The translations under genes were made by a program, and so were the position numbers. The notes beneath the pieces are model-generated. The model did no database searches and was not told where the DNA came from. It saw only the letters and a program-made list of their open reading frames with translations. From contig CALGIJ010000006.1 in NCBI GenBank assembly GCA_937915545.1, forward strand, positions 62,001 to 126,000: DNA of 64,000 nucleotides, written 5' to 3'. The stretch is from an uncultured Desulfobacterales bacterium. GTDB lineage: Bacteria > Desulfobacterota > Desulfobulbia > Desulfobulbales > Desulfocapsaceae. Every line of letters starts with the position of its first letter. Position 1 is the stretch's first letter. This document shows positions 43,773 to 54,342 of the stretch, in pieces.

Positions 43773-44096
43773 AAGCTCTCGACTCCTCGAAAAGGTGGTG
43801 ATTGCGCCAGGTACCGCCCGACGGCAACGGTAGTTCTACTCATAACTAAAGGCCCGAGATTTTCAAGGAGCGCAAGCAGTATTTTCACCCGGCGAAGCAT
43901 AGCATTGTCCTGGAATGGCGCTCGAACCACCACCTCCCGGCAAGCAGCCTTGCAATATGCGACGATTTATGCTTTGCAGAAAGGATAGCTCATCCAGGCA
44001 GGGCCGATGACGTGAAGCGACCAGGGAGAGAGACAGGGACTCAGTCCTCGGGCGAGACACGCATGCCTGGTCTTTCCAGCATCAGGAACGAGATCC
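43773..44096. other. Divergent intergenic region between the HerA-like and SDR genes
   Basis: This stretch of about 324 bases holds an AT-richer middle (about 43840-43990) but no promoter I can support and no gene. A GG/GC pair resembling a sigma-54 promoter at 43939-43953 has 11 rather than 10 bases between its elements. Confidence 0.5.
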
Positions 44097-44888
44097 ATGA
44101 AGGACAGCAATAACGGGAGCCCCGCCGGGACTGGCCGCGGCGACAGCAGGCGGTTCACCGGCCAGGTGGTGTATGTCAGCGGCGCAGGATCCGGCATCGG
44201 CCGGGCCGCCGCCCTGCTCTTTGCCGGCGAGGGGGCCTGGGTGGCGGCTGCCGACTGCAACGAGGAGGCCGTTCGCAAAACCGTCGAACAGATTATCGCA
44301 GACGGCGGCCGGGCCTTTGCCCTGACAGTGGACGTCAGGAGCGAGGACTCGGTGCGGCAGGCCATCGACGGGGTCGTGGCACGCTGCGGCCGGCTGCATG
44401 TCGCCTTCAACAACGCCGGGGTGACCCATAAGGCGCCCCTCGAGGAGCATCGCGAGGAAGACTGGGACCGCGTCATCGACACCGACCTCAAGGGCGTCTG
44501 GCTGGCGATGAAACACGAAGCCCGCCACATGCTCGCCGCCGGCGGCGGGGTCATCGTCAACACCGCCTCCACCTACGGGCTGGTCGGGGCGCCAGGGGTG
44601 GCCGCCTATGTCGCCGCCAAACACGGGGTGATCGGCCTGACCAGGGCGGCGGCGGTGGAGTACGGCGGGCGCGGCATCCGCGTCAACGCCGTCTGCCCCA
44701 GCGCCACGCGTACCGCCATGCTGGTGCTGGACGGGGGAATGGAGAAGGTATGGAACGAACGCCACCCGCTGGGGCGTATCGCCGAAGCGGGGGAGATCGC
44801 CAGGGCGGTGCTGTGGCTGTCCTCGGCAGAGGCGGCCTTCGTCACCGGCACGGTGCTGCCGGTGGACGGCGGCTACTGCGCCCGCTGA
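44097..44888 (+). CDS. Short-chain dehydrogenase/reductase (SDR)
   Basis: This 263-residue classical SDR has the cofactor motif YVSGAGSGIGRAAAL (a TGxxxGxG variant with Ser for Thr), NNAG (about 100), and a catalytic triad of Ser (VNTASTYGL), Tyr and Lys in AYVAAKHG. Asp in AAADCNEEA after the second strand suggests NAD rather than NADP. The C-terminal motif RAVLWLSSAEAAFVTGTVLPVDGGY is typical. AGGAACGAG precedes the ATG. The substrate is not predictable. It stands alone, convergent with the DUF2156 gene. Confidence 0.92.
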   Translation: MKDSNNGSPAGTGRGDSRRFTGQVVYVSGAGSGIGRAAALLFAGEGAWVAAADCNEEAVRKTVEQIIADGGRAFALTVDVRSEDSVRQAIDGVVARCGRLHVAFNNAGVTHKAPLEEHREEDWDRVIDTDLKGVWLAMKHEARHMLAAGGGVIVNTASTYGLVGAPGVAAYVAAKHGVIGLTRAAAVEYGGRGIRVNAVCPSATRTAMLVLDGGMEKVWNERHPLGRIAEAGEIARAVLWLSSAEAAFVTGTVLPVDGGYCAR

Positions 44889-44906
44889 GGGGCCTTGCTG
44901 CCAGCT

Positions 44907-45830
44907 CTAGGGAATGGCCTCGGCCGGGGCTGAAGGCTGCGGCATGGCGAGGAACTTCTCGACAAAGCCTACCGGCCGGTAGCTGAGCTTGGCATGGCGC
45001 AGGCCTTCCTGGCCGAGGTCCTGCTCGCGGTTGATGGTGGCGTAGTTGTCGCCGATGATCGAGGCGAAGGCCTGATTGACGAACTGGTAGAGGCCCTTGT
45101 AGCGGTTCAGCGCCTTTTCAAAGTGGATGACGAAGCTGCTGCCGCAGGCCAGCTCCTCGCCCAAGGTATAGGCGGCGGGCTGGCCGTCGGCATAGTAGAT
45201 ACCGCCGCAGAGCTGCAGTTCCTCCCCTTTTTCGAGGGCCTCGCGGGCGGCGTGGTAGTCGCCGAGGGAGTCGTGCTCCTCCCGCCACTGTTCGAGAATG
45301 GACAGGGCGTCGCCGAGATAGTCCTCCAGCAGCGGCCGCCCCTCGTAGTGGTAGTTATTGACGAATGCCTTGATGAGATTGCGTTTTTTCTGGAACTTGC
45401 GCCCGCTCAGCTCGGCCAGCTCGTGGCGCAGGTAGAGGTAGTCGAAGTTGTCGCGTTCGGCGCTGACATGGTAGCCCATGGCCTCGAGCTGGCTCTTCTG
45501 ACTCTGCGAGACGCACTTCATGCGGCTGTGCTCGGCCATCAGGGTGTCGAGCCGGGCTTTGTCGGGCAGAGCGAAGGGCGACATGAAGAACGGCTGCCCG
45601 TCATCGCGGCCAAGGAGCACGAGGAGGCCGTCGTCAAGCCGCGACAGACGGTAGGTATGGCCGTCGCGGAAGAGGTAGATATTGGCGAAGGTGAACTCGG
45701 AGATGCCCTCGGCGAGCCGCTGGAACATCGGGTGGAGGAGTGGTCGGTGCGCGAGGGTGACTTCCGTCGCCAGCGGGTACTGAGGCACCGGCACCTCTTG
45801 CGGGCGCGGCGTTGGCGAATTGATCAACAT
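44907..45830 (-). CDS. DUF2156 (phosphatidylglycerol lysyltransferase C-terminal-like) protein
   Basis: This 307-residue protein matches the DUF2156 group, which has the tandem GNAT fold of aminoacyl-phosphatidylglycerol synthases (MprF/LPG synthase) without the membrane flippase part. Recognisable segments are FTFANIYLFRD near the N terminus, LSGRKFQKKRNLIKAFVNNY, and YATINREQDLGQEGLRHAKLSYRPVGFVEKF near the end. The ATG at 45830 is chosen because TAAGG stands 9 bases upstream; the frame is open further to 45875. Whether it transfers amino acids is unknown for stand-alone members. It is divergent from the cupin gene. Confidence 0.82.
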   Translation of the reverse strand: MLINSPTPRPQEVPVPQYPLATEVTLAHRPLLHPMFQRLAEGISEFTFANIYLFRDGHTYRLSRLDDGLLVLLGRDDGQPFFMSPFALPDKARLDTLMAEHSRMKCVSQSQKSQLEAMGYHVSAERDNFDYLYLRHELAELSGRKFQKKRNLIKAFVNNYHYEGRPLLEDYLGDALSILEQWREEHDSLGDYHAAREALEKGEELQLCGGIYYADGQPAAYTLGEELACGSSFVIHFEKALNRYKGLYQFVNQAFASIIGDNYATINREQDLGQEGLRHAKLSYRPVGFVEKFLAMPQPSAPAEAIP

Positions 45831-45981
45831 AATTGCGGCCTTAATGAGAAAGAGGCCGCGCGGGGCGGGCGACACCTCCCCGCGCGAGAACGGGCAGCTT
45901 CGCCGCGACTATACCGCGCCGCCACCGTTCGGCCAAGGTATTTCCACGAAGCCCCACCCCCACCGGCAACGGAGGACCATC

Positions 45982-46299
45982 ATGAGCTTCATGCATCTCG
46001 ACACCCTCGGCCTGCAACCGTTCCGTCCCAGCATCGCCAGCCACGCCGAGTTCGGCGCCAGCCTGACCATGGTGGTCATGGAGATCGGCCCCGGCCAGGA
46101 GGACACCGGCCACCAGCATCCCTTCGACCAGTGCGGCATGGTCCTTTCGGGGAGCATCGAGATGTTCGTCGGCGACGAACGCCGCCTGCTGCACGCCCAC
46201 GATGGTTATTTCCTCCCGGCCGGTGTCATCCATGGCTGGAAAACCTTCACCGATGCTGCTAAACTGCTCGACGTCACGCCAGCCAGACCCAAGGCATGA
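45982..46299 (+). CDS. Small cupin-domain protein
   Basis: This 105-residue single-domain cupin has the first motif as TGHQHPFDQCGMVLSGSIEMFVG (metal ligands His, His and a later Glu or Gln) and the second as DGYFLPAGVIHGWKTF (final His ligand). GGAGG at 45971-45975 places the ATG at 45982. Family members bind a metal and act in sugar or aromatic metabolism, or as regulators. The ligand is unknown here. It is divergent from the DUF2156 gene and about 70 bases upstream of the CheR hybrid gene. Confidence 0.88.
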   Translation: MSFMHLDTLGLQPFRPSIASHAEFGASLTMVVMEIGPGQEDTGHQHPFDQCGMVLSGSIEMFVGDERRLLHAHDGYFLPAGVIHGWKTFTDAAKLLDVTPARPKA

Positions 46300-46371
46300 A
46301 CACGGCAAACTCATAGCCATAACGGCGTACGCCTGGCGCCGCCCCGCAACCCTCTCTCCACCCGGAGCCCC

Positions 46372-49929
<3,558 letters not shown>

Positions 49930-49953
49930 CCCCCTTTCCTTCTGGCCGACATC

Positions 49954-49981
49954 CCTCCAACCCGGCGACAGCCGTTGGAGG
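49954..49981. other. Inverted repeat followed by A8, downstream of the CheR hybrid gene
   Basis: CCTCCAAC and GTTGGAGG are perfect arms with a 12-base loop, followed on the plus strand by eight A residues. The A-run is on the wrong side for an intrinsic terminator in either direction, so its role is unclear. Confidence 0.3.
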
Positions 49982-50012
49982 AAAAAAAATTGCTGCCAAG
50001 AAAATCGCGCAC

Positions 50013-50024
50013 ATTACATGTAAT
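50013..50024. promoter_or_regulatory. Perfect palindrome ATTACATGTAAT
   Basis: This 12-base perfect palindrome lies about 450 bases upstream of the TRAP substrate-binding protein gene. It shares ATTAC/GTAAT half-sites with the dyads near nudC but with only 2 bases between them. Confidence 0.3.
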
Positions 50025-50268
50025 ACTCGGGGCGACACTTGCCCTGGAAATTGCCCCAGCACAGCACAACGACAAAACCAAGATATTGTAATATAACGAC
50101 ATATAACATCTCTCCACTCCGCCTCGCCCCGATTCTCCGGCAAGACACCGGACCTGTCTCCTCGGCATCCAACCTGCTTCGTTTCGATACACCGTTTCCA
50201 TTGCCTACAGATAATTCCCGCAAAGACACTGCATATTTCCGTTATGCCTGACATACTCACATCTCGGC

Positions 50269-50298
50269 TTGACAGAGAAAGGCGGTGCGTGGGATATT
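50269..50298 (+). promoter_or_regulatory. Promoter of the TRAP operon
   Basis: TTGACA at 50269-50274 matches the -35 consensus perfectly, and GATATT at 50293-50298 is a four-of-six -10 at 18 bases spacing. The -10 overlaps a palindrome. A GG-N10-GC pair also exists at 50291-50304 but fits the -24/-12 consensus poorly. Confidence 0.5.
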
Positions 50299-50308
50299 GC
50301 ATGCAATA
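50295..50308. promoter_or_regulatory. Operator-like palindrome overlapping the TRAP promoter
   Basis: TATTGCATGCAATA is a perfect 14-base palindrome covering the -10 and probable start site, where a bound repressor would block transcription. Confidence 0.5.
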
Positions 50309-50324
50309 ATTGGCGCCGCAACGA

Positions 50325-50343
50325 GTCTGCAAGTATTGCAGAC
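50325..50343. promoter_or_regulatory. Second operator-like palindrome downstream of the TRAP promoter
   Basis: GTCTGCAA-GTA-TTGCAGAC has perfect 8-base arms. Its inner TGCAA/TTGCA resembles the half-sites of the palindrome 17 bases upstream, so one regulator may bind both. Confidence 0.5.
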
Positions 50344-50466
50344 CACGGCGGCCGCCGCGCCGGCTGGTGCCGGCTTACAGGCAATGTCCAGCGCGCTCGG
50401 ACTGCTCCGATTCCCGGAGGGGTCGCAGAAGGACGCGCCCCACAGTCATTATCCATGGAGGCACAG

Positions 50467-51495
50467 ATGAAGAAACGCATCACCACCGCAATTGTCGCCG
50501 CAGCGATGACCATGAGTTTCGCCGTGGCCGCCGGCGCCGAAACCATCACCCTGCGCTTCGCCCATCAGAACCCGGATACCGGGCTGAGCACCAAGACCTG
50601 CATCGAGCCCTGGTTCAAGCAGATCGAGGAGGCTACCGGCGGCAAGGTCAAGATTCAGCCCTTCTATGGCGAGACCCTGGCCAAGGGCAAGGACATGTGG
50701 AACGCCACCAAGATGGGCATCACCGACATGGGCTGGGCATTTCATGGCTACTGGCCCAATATGACCCCGGTGACCGACGTCATCAGCCTGCCGGCGATGT
50801 CCTTCAACAGCGCCGAAAAAGGCAGCGAAGCCCTGTGGAAACTCTACGAGCAGACCCCGGAGATCCAGAACGAATTCAAGGATGTCAAGGTGCTGCTCTT
50901 CTACACCAGCGCCCCCTACACCCTGATCACCACCAAAAAGCCGGTAAAAGCCCTCGATGACCTCAAGGGCATGAAAGTGCGCATGACCGGCGGCCCCCCC
51001 ACCGAAATGGTCAGCGCCCTCGGCGGCGTGCCGATGCTCATCCCCATGCCCGACAGCTATCTCTCCCTGCAGAAAGGCGTCATCGACGGCATGGGCGCCC
51101 CTTGGGAGGCGGTGCACGTGTGGCGTTTCTATGAAGTGGTCAACCACTATACCGAAGTCCCCTTCCCGGCGGTGTATTTCTCCATCATCATGAACAAGAA
51201 CAAGTGGAACAGCCTGCCCAAGGACGTCCAGGAGGCCTTCATGAAGGTTGGCGGCGAGGCCGGTTCCAAGTTCTGGGGCAAGAACTTCTTCGATATCATG
51301 AAGAGCGAGGCGATGAAGAAGCTCGAGGAGAACAAGCAGACCGGCAACGTCTACGAGCTGTCGGCGGAAGAACGGCAGAAGTGGATCGACGTCGGCGCCA
51401 AGCCGGTGTGGGACAAGTGGGTGACGAGCATGGAGAAGCAGGGCGTCACCAATGCCCGCAAGATCCTCGACAAGGCTCTCGAACTGGGTAAATAA
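50467..51495 (+). CDS. dctP: TRAP transporter substrate-binding protein (DctP family)
   Basis: This 342-residue periplasmic protein has a Sec signal peptide (about residues 1-23, cut after AGA). The body follows the DctP pattern: TLRFAHQNPDTG at the start, KVKIQPFYGETLAKGKDMWNATKMGITDMGW, and the conserved Arg in DLKGMKVRMTGG that pairs with a substrate carboxylate. GGAGG 4-8 bases upstream supports the ATG at 50467; the frame is open further upstream without support. It delivers an organic acid to the DctQM permease encoded next. The ligand cannot be assigned from sequence. Confidence 0.93.
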   Translation: MKKRITTAIVAAAMTMSFAVAAGAETITLRFAHQNPDTGLSTKTCIEPWFKQIEEATGGKVKIQPFYGETLAKGKDMWNATKMGITDMGWAFHGYWPNMTPVTDVISLPAMSFNSAEKGSEALWKLYEQTPEIQNEFKDVKVLLFYTSAPYTLITTKKPVKALDDLKGMKVRMTGGPPTEMVSALGGVPMLIPMPDSYLSLQKGVIDGMGAPWEAVHVWRFYEVVNHYTEVPFPAVYFSIIMNKNKWNSLPKDVQEAFMKVGGEAGSKFWGKNFFDIMKSEAMKKLEENKQTGNVYELSAEERQKWIDVGAKPVWDKWVTSMEKQGVTNARKILDKALELGK

Positions 51496-51624
51496 CCTGC
51501 CCCTGGCAAAATCCTGAACACAGGAGGCCGACGGCGCTGTCCGCCGGCCTCCCCGCTTCTGCAATCCGCCGCCCCGGGCCGCACCGTCGATGAGGCGGCA
51601 CCGGGTCACCGAGGAGAACAGCCC

Positions 51625-52107
51625 ATGGAACCCAACCGAATCGAAAAAGCCATCAACAGGGTCGGCAAGGTGCTGTCGATAATCGCTGGCACCGCCCTGG
51701 CCGTGATGATGTTCCTCATGGCCGCCGATGTCGTCTGTCGCTACCTCTTCAACGCCCCCATTCCCGGCGCCCTGGAACTGGTGGAATACATGATGGCCAT
51801 TTCCATCCCCCTGAGCATCGCCTTCTGCACGGCGATCCGCTCCCATGTCAGCGTCGAGATGATCGTCGAGAAGCTGCCCACGCCCTTGCAGGCGGCCATT
51901 TCCTTCGTCGTCACCGTGTTGATGGTGGCCTTTCTGGTCATCCTCAGCCGGCAGAGCTTTCTCAACATCATCGACAGCTACCAGTCCAACATCACCTCGG
52001 CGGTGTTGAAAATCCCGGCCTACCCCTTCACCATCCCCGTGGCCCTGGGCATGTCCTGCTACGCCCTGTTCCTGGTCCTCCACTACTTCTTCGGCAAAAG
52101 GAGCTGA
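51625..52107 (+). CDS. dctQ: TRAP transporter small membrane subunit (DctQ family)
   Basis: This 160-residue protein has four membrane helices (about 17-37, 50-70, 88-110 and 130-150), the DctQ layout. FLMAADVVCRYLFNAPIPGALELVEYMMAISIPL is the family's most conserved stretch. GAGGAG precedes the ATG. It lies 129 bases after the binding-protein gene and 3 bases before the large subunit gene, so it is translated with DctM. Its role is to support the large subunit in sodium-driven uptake. Confidence 0.93.
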   Translation: MEPNRIEKAINRVGKVLSIIAGTALAVMMFLMAADVVCRYLFNAPIPGALELVEYMMAISIPLSIAFCTAIRSHVSVEMIVEKLPTPLQAAISFVVTVLMVAFLVILSRQSFLNIIDSYQSNITSAVLKIPAYPFTIPVALGMSCYALFLVLHYFFGKRS

Positions 52108-52110
52108 ACC

Positions 52111-53406
52111 ATGGAACCCACTACCATCGGCCTCATCGGCATCATCGTTCTCATCGTCCTGCTCCTCTCGCGCATGCATATCGGCCTGGCCATGGGCATG
52201 GTCGGCTTCGCCGGGTTCGCCTATGTCGCCGGCTGGGAGGCCGCCCTCGGCGTGCTGACCACCGTGCCCTACACCACCTTCGCCAGCGACTCGTTGAGCG
52301 TCATTCCGCTCTTCGTGCTCATGGGGGCCTTCGCCTTCTCCTGCGGCATGAGCGAGGACCTCTATGCCGCGGTGCGCACCATCTTCGCCAACCTCCGCGG
52401 CGGGCTGGCCATGGCCACGGTGGCCGCCTGTGCCTGCTTCGCGGCGATCAGCGGCTCGAGCATCGCCACCGCCGCCACCCTCGGCAAGGTGGCCATGCCG
52501 GAGATGCGCAAGTACAACTATGCCGAGTCCCTGGCCTGCGGCGCCATCGCCGCCGGCGGCTGCATCGGCATCCTCATCCCGCCGAGCGTCATCCTGCTCA
52601 TCTACGGCATCCTCACCGAGCAGTCCATCGGCAAGCTCTTCGCCGCCGGCCTCATCCCCGGCATCATGCAGGCCGCCTTCTATATCGTCACCATCTACAT
52701 CCTCACCCGCCGCAACCCGAACCTCGGCCCCCCCGGCCCAAGCTCGACCTCCAGAGAGAAGGTGGTCTCCTTCCTGCGCACCTGGGACGTCATCGCCCTC
52801 TTTCTCATGGTCATCGGCGGGCTCTACGCCGGCGTCTTCACCCCCACCGAGGCGGCCGGGGTTGGTGCCTTCGGGGCCTTCTGCTTCGCCCTGCTGCGCC
52901 GCCGCATGAGCTGGGCCAGCTTCACCGACAGCCTCGGCACCACCGTGGCCACCGCCGGCATGCTCTTCACCATCGTCCTCGGGGCGATGATCCTCGGCTA
53001 TTTCTTCTCGGTCACCCGACTGCCGGTGGAGTTCGCCAGCTTCGTCTCCTCCCTGCCGGTGAACCGCTATGTCATCATCCTCTGCATCATCGTCGTCTAC
53101 ATGATCCTCGGCTGCCTGATGGACTCCCTGGCCATCGTCCTGCTCACCGTGCCGGTCTTCTTTCCGCTGGTCGTCCAGCTCGGCTTTGATCCCATCTGGT
53201 TCGGGGTCATCGTCACCAGGGTCACCGAGATGGGCATGATCACCCCGCCGGTAGGCATGAATGTCTACGTCATCCACGGCATCACCAAGGTGCCGATGCC
53301 GACCATCTTCAAAGGCATCGGACCCTTTCTCGTCGCCGACGTCCTGCAGGTGGCGGCGCTCATCGCCCTGCCGCAGATTTCCACCTTCCTGCCCAGCCTG
53401 ATGTAG
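52111..53406 (+). CDS. dctM: TRAP transporter large permease subunit (DctM family)
   Basis: This 431-residue permease has about 12-13 hydrophobic segments and DctM hallmarks such as ISGSSIATAATLGKVAMPEMRKYNY, CGAIAAGGCIGILIPPSVILLIYG, GVFTPTEAAGVGAFGAF, and VTEMGMITPPVGMNVYVIHG. AAGGAG precedes the ATG. It is the transport subunit of the TRAP system, moving an organic acid with sodium ions. The operon ends at a strong hairpin 25 bases downstream. Confidence 0.95.
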   Translation: MEPTTIGLIGIIVLIVLLLSRMHIGLAMGMVGFAGFAYVAGWEAALGVLTTVPYTTFASDSLSVIPLFVLMGAFAFSCGMSEDLYAAVRTIFANLRGGLAMATVAACACFAAISGSSIATAATLGKVAMPEMRKYNYAESLACGAIAAGGCIGILIPPSVILLIYGILTEQSIGKLFAAGLIPGIMQAAFYIVTIYILTRRNPNLGPPGPSSTSREKVVSFLRTWDVIALFLMVIGGLYAGVFTPTEAAGVGAFGAFCFALLRRRMSWASFTDSLGTTVATAGMLFTIVLGAMILGYFFSVTRLPVEFASFVSSLPVNRYVIILCIIVVYMILGCLMDSLAIVLLTVPVFFPLVVQLGFDPIWFGVIVTRVTEMGMITPPVGMNVYVIHGITKVPMPTIFKGIGPFLVADVLQVAALIALPQISTFLPSLM

Positions 53407-53431
53407 ACTGCAACAAGAGGGCATAACGCAG

Positions 53432-53472
53432 GAGGCCCCGTCCTTTTCCCAGAGGGAAAGGAACGGGGCCTC
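53432..53472 (+). terminator. Terminator hairpin of the TRAP operon
   Basis: A stem of about 19 pairs with a small mismatched region (53432-53450 with 53454-53472, 3-base loop) begins 25 bases past the dctM stop. A short T-containing stretch (GTCGTTTC) follows. It also sits at the end of the convergent HDOD gene. Confidence 0.7.
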
Positions 53473-53498
53473 GTCGTTTCGGGGGTGCGGCCGGCCGC

Positions 53499-54338
53499 TC
53501 AGCTGCTCAGGGCGGGGATATCCTCGAGATGGATCTCCAACTCGGCCAGGTCGATGTCGCGCAGAGTGAGCGCCTGGGCCTCTTCACGGCCGGAAAGCAG
53601 GATGCGCTCGTCTTTCTTGAGGCCGATGCCGAGCTTGTGGCAGGCGAAGTTGGCGAGACGGACCAGCAGCAGCAGGTGGTTGCGATGATCGGCCTCGGCT
53701 TGATGGTGATCGCGGGCGACCAGACAGTAATCCTCGGGCATGTTCCACTGGCGCATCAACTGCTCCCCCTGCACGCAGTGCAGCGAGTCCATGGTTTCGA
53801 GGAGCAGGGCGTGGTTGACCGGCAGGTTGCCGTCCTTTTCGCGCAGGCGATCGACCACCATGAGCACGAAGAGCTTGCCGATATCGTGCAGCAGTCCGGC
53901 GAAAAAGGCGTTGGTCTCGAGGTCGGCGAACTGGCAGCGGTTGGCCAGCCAGCGGGCCCCCATGGCGCAGCCCACCGAGTGCTGCCAGAGCTTCTTCATC
54001 ACCACGTTGAGCTCGCGGTCGCGGCTGCGGAACTGGTTGCGGGCCGAAGCGAGCAGGGCGATGCGCCCGACTTCCTGCAGACCGAGGCGGATGATCGCCG
54101 CGCGCACCGTCTTGACCTCCACCAGCCCCTTGTAAAAGGCGGAGTTGGCCATCTGCAGTACCTGGCTCGACAGGGACTGATCGCCGGCGAGGATGCTCTC
54201 CACCACCCGCGTGTCGGCATCCTTCTTGATCAGCTCGCGCTGCACTTTGAGGGCCGAGGCGCTGAACACCGGCAGGACCACCGTGCCTTCGGCCATGGCC
54301 TTGTTGATGCTGTCGAGAAAGGAGGAGCTGTTGTCCAT
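53499..54338 (-). CDS. HDOD-domain signalling protein
   Basis: This 279-residue protein is almost entirely one HDOD domain. It shows VLPVFSASALKV, QSLSSQVLQMANSAFYKG, the AIIRLGLQEVGRIAL helix, and the HD-like AFFAGLLHDIGKLFVL. The ATG at 54338 is chosen because GGAG stands 9 bases upstream; a TTG at 54353 would give five extra residues and overlap the ATPase gene. HDOD proteins act in signalling and gene regulation, often linked to cyclic-di-GMP, type IV pili or stress; enzymatic activity is usually absent. It starts four bases after the MshEN-ATPase stop, so the two are one transcription unit. Confidence 0.9.
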   Translation of the reverse strand: MDNSSSFLDSINKAMAEGTVVLPVFSASALKVQRELIKKDADTRVVESILAGDQSLSSQVLQMANSAFYKGLVEVKTVRAAIIRLGLQEVGRIALLASARNQFRSRDRELNVVMKKLWQHSVGCAMGARWLANRCQFADLETNAFFAGLLHDIGKLFVLMVVDRLREKDGNLPVNHALLLETMDSLHCVQGEQLMRQWNMPEDYCLVARDHHQAEADHRNHLLLLVRLANFACHKLGIGLKKDERILLSGREEAQALTLRDIDLAELEIHLEDIPALSS

Positions 54339-54342
54339 GGGT

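Larger units (their letters stand above)
49930..50466. other. Regulatory region upstream of the TRAP transporter genes
   Basis: This stretch of about 540 bases is visibly more AT-rich than its surroundings. It contains a CCTCCAAC/GTTGGAGG inverted repeat (49954-49981), ATTACATGTAAT (50013-50024), and a promoter with two operator-like palindromes (50269-50343). No gene with a Shine-Dalgarno or recognisable protein was found. Confidence 0.6.

Noticed and set aside
43939..43953. GG/GC pair resembling a sigma-54 promoter before the SDR gene
   Set aside because: Also 11 bases between elements, and no activator gene is adjacent.
43905..43990. GGTTCGAG-like sequence on the minus strand as a possible tRNA
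   Set aside because: No acceptor, D or anticodon stems can be formed around it.
50449..53424. 991-codon minus-strand frame across the TRAP operon
   Set aside because: Composition is His/Asp/Glu/Gly-rich noise; the three plus-strand TRAP subunits are unmistakable.
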